54,618 bases of DNA from BS750m-G4 sp964472195 (lineage in GTDB: Bacteria; Bacteroidota; Ignavibacteria; Tepidaquicellales; Tepidaquicellaceae), in NCBI GenBank assembly GCA_964472195.1, contig CAYYJH010000006.1, forward strand, positions 1 through 54,618, in the 5' to 3' direction. The position numbers and the translations under genes were made by a program. The notes under the pieces are model-generated. The model was not told where the DNA came from. It saw only the letters and a program-made list of their open reading frames with translations, and made no database searches. Of the stretch, positions 16,661 through 25,925 are shown in pieces; positions within the stretch are counted from its first letter, which is position 1; the number at the start of each line of letters is the position of its first letter.

Positions 16661-18364
16661 ATGATTAAAAAAATAATATTTTACGGCTTCATTTTATCGA
16701 TCTCTTTAATAACGATATCCAACGTCCTCTCGGGAACTAAGGATAGTCTTATTTTAAGACCACACGACCTGTATCCTGACGAATGGCTTGAAAGATTTCC
16801 TCACTCCTTTATACCATTAGATGTTGAACCGGGATATTCAAACCTTCCATCCGTTTTTATAAACATAAATTTATCCCAAAATACAGCACCACAAAATGAA
16901 CCCTCTGTAAAGATCAGCAGAAAAGATCCCAACAGAGTTGTTGCAGCCTGGAGAGATTTCAGAACAGGAATCAATCCAGCATTAAGAAGAGTTGGTTACA
17001 GTTATTCTACAGATGGTGGAACAACCTGGTCAGTAAGTGCTTTACTACCACAGATAATACCAAACGCACCACTATCCAGTGACCCTGTTGTTGAAGTCGA
17101 TACCGCAGGAAATTTCTATATAATGACTGTTTCATTAAACCAATCAAATAATAATGGCGAACTCTGGGTATTCAAATCATTTAACCAGGGTGTAACTTTT
17201 GACTCTGTTTACCTCGTTGCAAAAGGTCCATGGTTTGAAGATAAAGAATGGACAGCTTCAGATCTCAATTCGAGTAGTCCGTTTGTAAACACATTATACG
17301 TAAGTTGGACCCGGTTCAATTCCGGCACAAACATTTTATTATCGAAATCTACTAACGGAGGTGTTAACTGGAGCATCCCTGTAAATGTCAGTGATTTTTC
17401 AGTGGTACAGGGTTCCATGCCTGTTATTGGACCAAACGGTGAAATTTATATAACATGGAGGGGTTCTTCGGGTTCCAGCGCAAAAATTTATTTCGACAAA
17501 TCTACAGATGGCGGCGTAACATTTGGAACAGATAAAATTATTAGCCCTTCACCACAATCATGGTTTCCCTCTATCTCAACAGATCTGTCAGGAGGTCCTA
17601 GGAATGGTTTTATATACGTGACATGGAATGACAGAACTAATGGCGATGATGATGTGTTTTTAAGCTACTCAAGCAATAGTGGTTCGAATTGGTCTGTCCC
17701 TAAAAGAGTAAATAACGACGCATTAGGAAATGGGAAACGCCAATACTGGCCATGGATATCGGTCAACGATTCTGGTATTATAGCTATAATATTTTATGAC
17801 ACGAGAAACACACCAAATAATAATACTATAGAAGTGTACTTAGCACGTTCAACAGATGGAGGACAAACTTTTACAAATGAACTTATAAGCACTCAGCAAT
17901 CTCCAACTAATACTCCGAACTCATCAATCAGATTCGGGGATTACATTGGAATAGATTATCTTGGGAACAGGATTGTCCCCGTTTGGACAGATGAAAGAGC
18001 AGGCGGTTTCAATATGGAAATATATACAGCAATTATAAACACAACCGTTGGAATACAACCCATATCAAACAAAGTACCTAAAGAATTTGAATTGTATCAA
18101 AATTACCCCAATCCTTTCAATCCATCTACTCAAATTAAATATAACATTATTAAATCAGGAAAGGTAAAAATTACTGTTTATGACTATCTCGGGAGAAGTG
18201 TTACTCAGCTGGTTAATGAAAAACATAATCCCGGCGTATATGTTGTTAACTTTGACGGTAATAATATATCAAGTGGTGTTTACTTTTACAGACTTGAATT
18301 TGAAGATACGGATACACATTCAGATAATTTTTGGGATGTTAAAAAAATGGTGCTATTAAAATAA
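16661..18364 (+). CDS. Type IX-secreted sialidase-fold (BNR) protein
   Basis: This 567-residue protein has a signal peptide (MIKKIIFYGFILSISLITIS), a six-bladed sialidase-like propeller with Asp boxes (YSTDGGTTWSVS, SKSTNGGVNWS, DKSTDGGVTF, YSSNSGSNWSVP, RSTDGGQTF), and a type A sorting tail (NYPNPFNPSTQIKYN, ISSGVYFYRLEF, KKMVLLK). The block GGPRNGFIYVTWND...VNNDALGNGK...PWISV is shared with the proteins at 19563 and 29458, so the three are paralogues. The Arg triad and Tyr/Glu of true sialidases are not evident, so a sialidase name would be unsafe. It probably forms a transcription unit with the preceding gene, ending at a hairpin at 18368-18390. Confidence 0.88.
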   Translation: MIKKIIFYGFILSISLITISNVLSGTKDSLILRPHDLYPDEWLERFPHSFIPLDVEPGYSNLPSVFININLSQNTAPQNEPSVKISRKDPNRVVAAWRDFRTGINPALRRVGYSYSTDGGTTWSVSALLPQIIPNAPLSSDPVVEVDTAGNFYIMTVSLNQSNNNGELWVFKSFNQGVTFDSVYLVAKGPWFEDKEWTASDLNSSSPFVNTLYVSWTRFNSGTNILLSKSTNGGVNWSIPVNVSDFSVVQGSMPVIGPNGEIYITWRGSSGSSAKIYFDKSTDGGVTFGTDKIISPSPQSWFPSISTDLSGGPRNGFIYVTWNDRTNGDDDVFLSYSSNSGSNWSVPKRVNNDALGNGKRQYWPWISVNDSGIIAIIFYDTRNTPNNNTIEVYLARSTDGGQTFTNELISTQQSPTNTPNSSIRFGDYIGIDYLGNRIVPVWTDERAGGFNMEIYTAIINTTVGIQPISNKVPKEFELYQNYPNPFNPSTQIKYNIIKSGKVKITVYDYLGRSVTQLVNEKHNPGVYVVNFDGNNISSGVYFYRLEFEDTDTHSDNFWDVKKMVLLK

Positions 18365-18367
18365 ATT

Positions 18368-18392
18368 AACACAAATAGTGTTTTATTTTTAT
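18368..18392 (+). terminator. Weak rho-independent terminator
   Basis: AACAC (18368-18372) pairs with GTGTT (18378-18382) around AAATA, followed by a T-rich stretch. It sits directly after the secreted-protein gene ending at 18364. The stem is short, so confidence is moderate. Confidence 0.4.
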
Positions 18393-18474
18393 ATTGAATC
18401 GAAATTATGAAAAATAGAAATTGTGCGTGCTAAAAGTTTTCAGATAAAACAAATATTAACACACAGGTCATCAA

Positions 18475-19371
18475 ATGAATGTAGAATATACGAATCAACC
18501 AATAGAAGACGAAATCACTACTATATCGCTTAATGTTAGAAATACACATGGTGATAACTTAGTAACCGATTTCAGGTATCCAAAGAATACTAAGAATAAA
18601 CTCCCGTTAATTGTTTTTTGCCATGGTTTCAAAGGCTTCAAAGATTGGGGCTGTTTCCCATATATGCTTGACAGCATAGCAGAAGAAGACGTATTCACAG
18701 TAAGTTTCAATTTTTCTTATAATGGAACAGGTGATGATGCAATTGATCAAACAGAGTTTACGAGACTAGACCTTTTCGCTCAAAATACTTTCTCACGAGA
18801 ACTGGATGATCTGGGAAGTGTGATTGATTACTTAGATGCAAACAGTGATAAATTTCTCTATGATATTAATGACTTAACTCTTGTTGGTCATTCCAGAGGA
18901 GGAGGTATTGCAATTATTAAAACATCCGAAGATAATAGAGTAAAGAAATTAGTAGTACTCTCATCGGTATCAAATTTCAACAGATACAATGACGAACAGA
19001 TAAAAACCTGGGAAAAAAGAGGATACATTGATGTACTCAACACAAGAACGAAGCAAAAAATGAGATTGAACTACACATTAATGAAAGACTTGATTGTGAA
19101 TAAAGACAGGCTTGATCTAAAAAAAGCCATTGCAAAAATTAAAGTCCCGACAATTATAATTCATGGGGGACAAGATCTCGCAGTACCTTCTTCTGAAGCA
19201 AAAGCCCTTTATGATTCAAGCAATAAGGAATATACAAAGATAAAAATATATCCAAACACCGGACACACCTTCGGAGCCGTCCATCCTTTTAAAGGAACAT
19301 CTTCCGGAATCGAATCAGTAATCTGGGATATCATAGAATTTGTCAAAGAAAATTCAGAAAATAAAAATTAA
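18475..19371 (+). CDS. Alpha/beta-hydrolase, probable serine esterase or acyl hydrolase
   Basis: This 298-residue cytoplasmic protein has the alpha/beta-hydrolase fold. The oxyanion-side motif is CHGFKGFKDWG, the nucleophile elbow is GHSRGG with Ser140, the acid is probably Asp in IIHGGQDLAVP, and the catalytic His lies in PNTGHTFGAVHP. There is no signal peptide. The large insertion between strands 6 and 7 (residues about 165-225, NRYNDEQIKTWEKRG) forms a cap domain. Relatives are annotated as dienelactone-hydrolase or prolyl-oligopeptidase-like; the substrate cannot be predicted. It is flanked by the hairpins at 18368 and 19437, suggesting a single-gene unit. Confidence 0.85.
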   Translation: MNVEYTNQPIEDEITTISLNVRNTHGDNLVTDFRYPKNTKNKLPLIVFCHGFKGFKDWGCFPYMLDSIAEEDVFTVSFNFSYNGTGDDAIDQTEFTRLDLFAQNTFSRELDDLGSVIDYLDANSDKFLYDINDLTLVGHSRGGGIAIIKTSEDNRVKKLVVLSSVSNFNRYNDEQIKTWEKRGYIDVLNTRTKQKMRLNYTLMKDLIVNKDRLDLKKAIAKIKVPTIIIHGGQDLAVPSSEAKALYDSSNKEYTKIKIYPNTGHTFGAVHPFKGTSSGIESVIWDIIEFVKENSENKN

Positions 19372-19436
19372 TATATACATGTATGCAATTATATTAAATT
19401 AGTAAATAATAAAATTAGAATTAAACTTTTAAACAG

Positions 19437-19472
19437 AAACCGCTTGTTCAGAGATACGAATAAGCGGTTTAT
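19437..19472. terminator. Rho-independent terminator hairpin after the hydrolase gene
   Basis: AAACCGCTT (19437-19445) pairs exactly with AAGCGGTTT (19462-19470), and the stem extends inward through GTTC/GAAT with one G-T pair. It lies 66 bp after the hydrolase stop and 90 bp before the next gene. A T-rich right arm and A-rich left arm make it usable in either direction. Confidence 0.6.
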
Positions 19473-19562
19473 TAATTCCATATTAAACCTATTTAGAAAT
19501 TGATTTATCAGAATAATTTCTATAGTTTATTTTAAAATCATTACTCTGTAAATGGTAATATT

Positions 19563-22331
19563 ATGAAGAAATTACTCTTTGTTGCAATATCGTTTCTTGT
19601 CTGGGTAAATGTATTATTCTCACAGCAAAAAATGATTGTAAAACCAAAGGGCTTCGATCCATCAAGACTGTCAATTATTCCTGAAAAGTTTTCCCCGGTT
19701 GATACAAAGGTCAAGTATAAATTCACTCCTATTGGGATCATTTCTATTTACCCTAACATCAGAATATTACCAACAAGCGGTAACCAAACCGAATTCTCAG
19801 CAAGCATATGGTTAAATAATCCAGCACATATATTCGTTGGTGCTAACTCTGATGGCGGGCAGGGATATTATTACACTGTAAACGGAGGATTGAATTGGAA
19901 TGGTGGTGATCTCTTGCCGGGCTCCGTATTAATATCATCTGATCCCGCGGTCGTATATGATATCAACGGAAAAATTCATTTCAACTATTTTGATAATGTT
20001 ATGGTATCCGACAGATCAACTAATGGTGGAGCTTCCTGGCTTGGAAGAGTGTTGATACCTTCATCGGGAGATTTTGATAAAAATCACAATGCAGTTGACC
20101 TTAATGCAGCAAGTCCGTATAGTAATAGAATCTATGTTGCCTGGTCTGACTTTTTTTTACCATCCCCACCGATTGTTTTCTCATATTCAACTAATGGAGG
20201 GACTTCATATTCAACTCCACAACAGATCGGCCTACCAGTCAACAATCACTATGAGCATGGATGCAATATACAGGTTGGACCTAACGGTGAGGTTTATTGT
20301 GTTTGGGCTGCTCCTTTCAAAATTTCTCCATTCACAGAGGATTTCATAGGATTTACAAAATCAAACAACGGCGGTGTTACATGGATGACGCCTGTAAATG
20401 CAATAGACATAAACGGTATTCGAGGAAGAATTTTATCCACCGAAATCAGAACGAACAGCTTTCCTTCAATGGCAATCGACAGAAGTGGAGGTCCAAGAAA
20501 TGGCTATATTTATCTTACATGGGCACAAAAGAATCTGTCACCGGCAGGTAGCGATGCTGATATATGCTTTGCATACTCTTCAAACAGCGGAACAAGCTGG
20601 AGTACCCCGGTGAGAGTTAATAACGATGCTCTGAACAATGGCAAGCAGCAGTTCCTTCCCTGGATGACAGTTGACCAAACAAACGGGATAATTTCGATTG
20701 TGTTTTTTGATACAAGAGATGTCAGCAGTACAGATTCATGCAATACATATTTAGCAGTTTCTCCCGACGGCGGCTCAACATTCGTAAATTTAAGAGTTAG
20801 CAACCAGGCTCAAAAACCTGTTCCTTTACAGGGTTATGCAAGCGGGTATTACGGAGATTATTTAGGTATCATTGCACACAGTAATAATATAATGCCATTC
20901 TGGATGGATAACCGAAACGGACCAGTGCAACTTTACTCAGCGAGAATTGCAATCGGACCAATTATATATCATACACCATTACCAGACACAGAGAATTTAA
21001 ACGGTCCCTATATAGTCAATGCTAATATAATTACAATGGGAAGCGGTCTTGTCAACGGGGAGACAAAAGTGTATTGGGGCAGAGGTTCATTAACAGACAA
21101 CATAGTTATGACAAACACCGGTGGTAATAATTGGACAGCAAGTATACCGGGGAACGGGAATCCGGCAGAGTACAGATATTATTTAAGAACAATTGATTTG
21201 AATGGTAGAGAAACCAAATTACCATACGGAGCACCTTCTACGTATTTTTCGTTTTATGCAGGACCTGATACTATCCCACCAGTTATAACACATACACCAA
21301 TACCCTACGAGCCAAAGTCAACTTGGCCTGCTACCGTCACTGCAGAAGTAACAGATAATATTGGAATAGATTCCGTGTGGGTAAGGTGGTATATTAATAA
21401 TCCTACTACAATAAAACAATTTAAACTAAATCACACATCGGGAATTACGTATTCAGCTGCTTTTAATTCAGTAAGCGCAGAGGTTAATTTTCGGGATTCC
21501 ATATACTATAGAATAGTAGCCCAGGACAATTCAAGTTCACATAATAAAGATTCAACATCTTTATATAAATTTGAAATATTTGATATTCAAAATACTTGTT
21601 TTCAAAAAACGGGTCCACCAAAGCCTATTCACGATTTACAATATACTTATGATACTATTTATGTTCCCGATACTGGAACAGTGCTCGACGTAAATGTTAG
21701 ATTAATTAACATACAACATCCATGGGATAGTGATCTTGATATTTATTTATTAAAAAATGGGAGAAGTTCTGAATTGAGCACTGACAATGGAGGAAGTGGA
21801 GATAATTATATCAACTGCATTCTTAATGATTCTGCAACTACCTCTATTACAATGGCTACCGCTCCTATGACAGGCACATGGAAACCCGAAACACCACTGG
21901 ACATTTTCAATTTCAATACTCCTTATGGTGATTGGATTTTAAGGATTTATGATGACTCACCCGGTGATGAAGGTACACTCGTTGACTGGTGTGTTGAGAT
22001 ATTATACAATACATACGTTGGCATAGAAAAAACAATTACAATACCGAACAGGTTTTCTTTATATCAGAATTTCCCGAATCCTTTTAACCCCATAACAAAG
22101 ATTCAATACTCAATCGCTAAACCTTCATACGTTCATCTAATAGTTTATGACGTCCTAGGCAGAGAAATAAAAACTATCGTTAATGAAATTAAAAAAACCG
22201 GTGTATACATAGTTGATTTCAACGGGGAAAACCTTCCGAGTGGTGTTTACTTTTACAAACTCGAAGCAAAACCAAACGATAAATCAATGGGGAACTTTAT
22301 TGAGACAAGGAAGATGTTACTTGTAAAGTAA
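19563..22331 (+). CDS. Type IX-secreted propeller protein with proprotein-convertase P-domain
   Basis: This 922-residue secreted protein has a signal peptide (MKKLLFVAISFLVWVNVLFS) and a sialidase-fold propeller paralogous to those at 16661 and 29458 (about residues 65-460, with SGGPRNGYIYLTWAQ and VNNDALNNGKQQFLPWMTVD). A middle region of Ig-like segments follows (about 465-680, TPLPDTENLNGPY and PPVITHTPIPYEP). A proprotein-convertase P-domain comes next (about 690-815: HPWDSDLDIYLLKNG, TPYGDWILRIYDDSPGDEGT, VDWCVEI). The tail is a type A sorting domain (NFPNPFNPITKIQYS, PSGVYFYKLEA, RKMLLVK). P-domains normally accompany subtilisin-type proteases, but no protease domain is present here. 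Its role is probably binding or surface attachment. Confidence 0.88.
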   Translation: MKKLLFVAISFLVWVNVLFSQQKMIVKPKGFDPSRLSIIPEKFSPVDTKVKYKFTPIGIISIYPNIRILPTSGNQTEFSASIWLNNPAHIFVGANSDGGQGYYYTVNGGLNWNGGDLLPGSVLISSDPAVVYDINGKIHFNYFDNVMVSDRSTNGGASWLGRVLIPSSGDFDKNHNAVDLNAASPYSNRIYVAWSDFFLPSPPIVFSYSTNGGTSYSTPQQIGLPVNNHYEHGCNIQVGPNGEVYCVWAAPFKISPFTEDFIGFTKSNNGGVTWMTPVNAIDINGIRGRILSTEIRTNSFPSMAIDRSGGPRNGYIYLTWAQKNLSPAGSDADICFAYSSNSGTSWSTPVRVNNDALNNGKQQFLPWMTVDQTNGIISIVFFDTRDVSSTDSCNTYLAVSPDGGSTFVNLRVSNQAQKPVPLQGYASGYYGDYLGIIAHSNNIMPFWMDNRNGPVQLYSARIAIGPIIYHTPLPDTENLNGPYIVNANIITMGSGLVNGETKVYWGRGSLTDNIVMTNTGGNNWTASIPGNGNPAEYRYYLRTIDLNGRETKLPYGAPSTYFSFYAGPDTIPPVITHTPIPYEPKSTWPATVTAEVTDNIGIDSVWVRWYINNPTTIKQFKLNHTSGITYSAAFNSVSAEVNFRDSIYYRIVAQDNSSSHNKDSTSLYKFEIFDIQNTCFQKTGPPKPIHDLQYTYDTIYVPDTGTVLDVNVRLINIQHPWDSDLDIYLLKNGRSSELSTDNGGSGDNYINCILNDSATTSITMATAPMTGTWKPETPLDIFNFNTPYGDWILRIYDDSPGDEGTLVDWCVEILYNTYVGIEKTITIPNRFSLYQNFPNPFNPITKIQYSIAKPSYVHLIVYDVLGREIKTIVNEIKKTGVYIVDFNGENLPSGVYFYKLEAKPNDKSMGNFIETRKMLLVK

Positions 22332-22538
22332 TCTCTCAATAATTTATTCTTAAAATAATTTTTAAAATCCTGAGAACTTAAAAATCAAAGGGTATTATTT
22401 TATCTAACCATTTTAAAATTATTGATTTCATCACTCATTTTTATCCTCAATATAAATAATATAATAATTATTTTCCCTTCTGCATTCTTAGTACTAATAT
22501 ACACAGCAGAAATCATATAACAAACTCCGATAAGAACA

Positions 22539-25076
22539 TTGCGGAAAGTCATTAAAAATATTTTAGGTCTAATTATTCTGATAATTGCGGTTGTCATTAC
22601 CCTTGGAATACTATTTAATGAATTATCGAAAAAATCATTTTATAAAGAAACGGGAAACATAAGAGTCGAAGGTTTAATTAATAATGTTAAAGTACACAAA
22701 GATAATTATGGAGTTCCACACATCGAAGCTGCGAATGAAAGCGATTTGTATTTTTCTCTTGGTTATATACATGCTCAGGATAGGCTGTGGCAGATGGACA
22801 TGTCACGAAGGGTTGCTGAAGGCAGGCTATCGGAGATATTAGGAAGAGATGCTCTCGTATACGATAAGCTTTTTCGTACAATTGGAATTTATAAAATTGC
22901 TTACCACCTCTTCAAAAACATATCACCAAAATCGAAAGAGCTTTTACAAAATTATTCTAATGGTGTAAACTTTTTCATCGAAACACATTCAAAAAACCTC
23001 CCTCTTGAATTCGACGTTCTAGATTACAAGCCGGATTACTGGAAACCAGAGCACTCCCTAATGATAGTCAGACTTATGGGATGGGAGTTAAACCTTTCCT
23101 GGTACACAGAATATATGTTCGGTGAAATAGTCAACAAGTACGGAATTAACAAGGCACAGGATTTTTTTCCATCATATCCGGAAGACGCACCTTATATTGT
23201 AAAAACCCAAACTGTAACAAATGAAAAGAACTTACACAAAACAACAGATACAACAAAACAGCTCACTGGATCTGTTATAGAAAACAATTATATAAACCTT
23301 ACTACGCTTGGAAATAATTTTTTTAATGACTTAATAAATTTCAGAGAGTTTATTGGAATCCCCGGAACTCATGTAGGAAGCAATGCATGGGTAATAAGCG
23401 GAAAAAAATCTGAAACCGGAAAGCCAATATTGGCAAACGATCCACACCTTGCCTTACAGGTTCCATCTAAATGGTATGAAGTAGAGCTTATAAACAAGAA
23501 TATTAATATGAGCGTTTCGGGTTTTTCAATTCCGGGGGCACCGGGAATTGTAATCGGACACAACAACATAATAAGCTGGGGCATAACAAACCTTATGAAT
23601 GATGATTCCGATTTCTACATATTGGATAAATCAGCCGGGAGCAGCAACAATTATAATTTTAACAACACACAATACACACTCGACAGCACAGTAGAAAGTA
23701 TTAAAATAAAAAACGAAGTTGATGAATATATTTTCACGACATATCAAACTATATTAGGACCGGTGATTTCTGACATAGAGAAAATCGGTTTCCTTTCCGA
23801 ACAAAGTTTCACAAACATAGAAAATAAAATTTTAACTTTTAGGTGGACAGGCTTTGATATAAGTGACGAGACTGAAAGTATCTACAACGTTAATTATTCT
23901 AAAAACTGGGATGATTTCAAAAATGCACTTAAAAATTTTGGACTTCCTGCATCAAACTTCGTATACGCTGATACTGCCGGTAATATCGGCTACCATGTTG
24001 CTGGGAAAATCCCTCTCCGTAAGAGCTTAACAAAATTCTCGTCGCCAATATATCCATCTATGGGAGAAATTGAATGGACTGGTTATATAAACTTTGATGA
24101 TTTGCCAAACACTTATAATCCTGAAGATGGTTTCATCGTAACAGCAAACAATAAACCAAAGAAAGATTTTCAGCAATATATTTCAAATCTTTATGAACCT
24201 CATTACAGGGCAGAAAGAATAGAGAACCTGCTTAAAGCAAGAAACAACTTCTCGGCAAATGAATTCAAGTTAATTCAAAATGATGTTTATGGGCTGCAGG
24301 CAAAAGATTTTTGTAAATACATTTATACAGCTTATTCCGACACCACAAAAAAATACGGTGAAGATACAGTATTCGTAAAAATGCTTAAGAACTGGGATTA
24401 TGAAATGAAGTCATACAGTATACAAGCTTTGTTATTTTCTCAATTTGAAATTGAACTATACAGAAACCTGTATAAAGGAAAATTAGGAGAAGAACTATTT
24501 AAAGAGTATTTGTTTTTAAAGAACATACCTGTAAGGAACACTTCAAGATTGCTAAAAGAAAACAATTCATGGTTTTTTGAAAATGTAAATGCTCTTGGAC
24601 AAACAGAAAACCGGGATTTCATAGTAAGAAAGAGTTTTAAAGAAGCAGTCGAAATATTAAAATTATTTTTAGGCTCAGATTATAATAACAATTGGGCATG
24701 GGGAAATTTACATAAGGTAATATTGAAACACCCATTGGGAAAAGTACCGGCACTTAGTTCACTTCTTAACATAGGTCCTTATAAAATAGGAGGAAACGGT
24801 ACAACCGTTGCATTAGCAGAATACAGTTTTTACCAAGCTTTAAAAACCGGGGAATTCGAAACTTTTCTCGGACCATCGATGCGAATAATTGTAGATCTCT
24901 CAAACATGAATAATTATTATTCAATTCTTCCACCGGGACAATCCGGACAACCCCTTCATCCAAACTACAGAGATCAGACAAGACTCTGGTTAAACGGTGA
25001 ATACAAAAATGTAACTTCTATGTCAAAGGTAACGGGAAATGAAAACGTTAAGGTCTTAATTCTTGAACCACTTTAA
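22539..25076 (+). CDS. Penicillin-acylase family N-terminal-nucleophile hydrolase
   Basis: This 845-residue Ntn-hydrolase is of the penicillin amidase family, which cleaves amide bonds of acyl-amino compounds such as beta-lactams or acyl-homoserine lactones. A membrane anchor or signal segment (IIKNILGLIILIIAVVITLG region) is followed by the alpha-subunit hallmark DNYGVPHIEAANESDLYFSLG and IHAQDRLWQMD. The autoprocessing site is G-Ser281 in THVGSNAWVISG, where the new N-terminal Ser becomes the nucleophile; ANDPHLALQVPSKWYE and the oxyanion-region GSNNYNF-type sequences follow. The length is normal for the family. The start is TTG (22539). It is followed after only 18 bp by rsmA, so co-transcription is likely. 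Substrate unknown. Confidence 0.92.
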   Translation: MRKVIKNILGLIILIIAVVITLGILFNELSKKSFYKETGNIRVEGLINNVKVHKDNYGVPHIEAANESDLYFSLGYIHAQDRLWQMDMSRRVAEGRLSEILGRDALVYDKLFRTIGIYKIAYHLFKNISPKSKELLQNYSNGVNFFIETHSKNLPLEFDVLDYKPDYWKPEHSLMIVRLMGWELNLSWYTEYMFGEIVNKYGINKAQDFFPSYPEDAPYIVKTQTVTNEKNLHKTTDTTKQLTGSVIENNYINLTTLGNNFFNDLINFREFIGIPGTHVGSNAWVISGKKSETGKPILANDPHLALQVPSKWYEVELINKNINMSVSGFSIPGAPGIVIGHNNIISWGITNLMNDDSDFYILDKSAGSSNNYNFNNTQYTLDSTVESIKIKNEVDEYIFTTYQTILGPVISDIEKIGFLSEQSFTNIENKILTFRWTGFDISDETESIYNVNYSKNWDDFKNALKNFGLPASNFVYADTAGNIGYHVAGKIPLRKSLTKFSSPIYPSMGEIEWTGYINFDDLPNTYNPEDGFIVTANNKPKKDFQQYISNLYEPHYRAERIENLLKARNNFSANEFKLIQNDVYGLQAKDFCKYIYTAYSDTTKKYGEDTVFVKMLKNWDYEMKSYSIQALLFSQFEIELYRNLYKGKLGEELFKEYLFLKNIPVRNTSRLLKENNSWFFENVNALGQTENRDFIVRKSFKEAVEILKLFLGSDYNNNWAWGNLHKVILKHPLGKVPALSSLLNIGPYKIGGNGTTVALAEYSFYQALKTGEFETFLGPSMRIIVDLSNMNNYYSILPPGQSGQPLHPNYRDQTRLWLNGEYKNVTSMSKVTGNENVKVLILEPL

Positions 25077-25094
25077 CATTAACTATCAGTTCAA

Positions 25095-25925
25095 TTGGTT
25101 TCTAACAAAAAAAAATTTTTAAAATACAGACCAAAGAAATTTCTTGGGCAGAATTTCCTTGTAGATAATAACATTGCAAAAAAAATCGTTGGTGCTTGTG
25201 ACATTAAAAAAGACGATTTGTTAATTGAAATAGGACCTGGACACGGTGCTTTAACAAAACATCTTTATAAACTCACTAAGAATTACCTCGCTGTTGAAAT
25301 AGATCATACAATTATCGAAAAACTGATACTTCAGTTCGATAACGATATAAAAATAATTCATAAGGATTTTTTAAAACTTGACTTTGATTCAGATCTAAAT
25401 GACACCTTTAATACAAAAAACAATTTAAAGATAATAGGTAATGTACCATACAATATAACAACGGAGATTTTATTCAGACTATTTGAATTAAAAGATAAAA
25501 TAGAGTTTGCTGTAATGATGATACAAAAAGAAGTAGCTCAAAGAATAACAGCTAAACCTGATACAAAGGCTTATGGTATACTCGCAATTCAAACTCAATT
25601 GAACACATCTCCGGAAATTCTCTTCAACGTTCCGCCAACTGCTTTTTTCCCTAAACCAAAAGTGCATTCGTCTGTAATAAAATTAGTATTCGGAAAAGAA
25701 AAATACAAATTGGATGACAGAACATTATTCAAACAAATAGTTAAAGAATCTTTTGGTAAAAGAAGAAAGGTCATGAAGAATTCACTAAAAAATCTTTTCG
25801 AGAATCTTAATATAGTTACGAACAGTATCGAGTTCGATTTTTCACGAAGACCCGAGAACGTATCAATACCTGAATTTGTAAAACTTTCGAACGTAATCTC
25901 ACGACTTAGAGTGAAACAGAAATGA
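25095..25925 (+). CDS. rsmA: 16S rRNA (adenine1518/1519-N6)-dimethyltransferase
   Basis: This 276-residue KsgA/RsmA dimethylates two adjacent adenines in helix 45 of 16S rRNA late in 30S assembly. The family's marks are all visible: KKFLGQNFLVD near the start, the SAM-binding IEIGPGHGALTKHL, the acidic VEIDHTII, the catalytic NVPYNITTEILF (NxPY), and the substrate region KVHSSVIKL. The start is TTG at 25095; a later start would remove the GQNFL motif. The stop codon overlaps the mfd start by 4 bp (ATGA), so the two are translationally coupled. Confidence 0.96.
   Translation: MVSNKKKFLKYRPKKFLGQNFLVDNNIAKKIVGACDIKKDDLLIEIGPGHGALTKHLYKLTKNYLAVEIDHTIIEKLILQFDNDIKIIHKDFLKLDFDSDLNDTFNTKNNLKIIGNVPYNITTEILFRLFELKDKIEFAVMMIQKEVAQRITAKPDTKAYGILAIQTQLNTSPEILFNVPPTAFFPKPKVHSSVIKLVFGKEKYKLDDRTLFKQIVKESFGKRRKVMKNSLKNLFENLNIVTNSIEFDFSRRPENVSIPEFVKLSNVISRLRVKQK

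Noticed and set aside
16661..18364. Calling the BNR propellers sialidases
   Set aside because: Asp boxes show only the fold. The Arg triad and Tyr/Glu catalytic pair could not be found.
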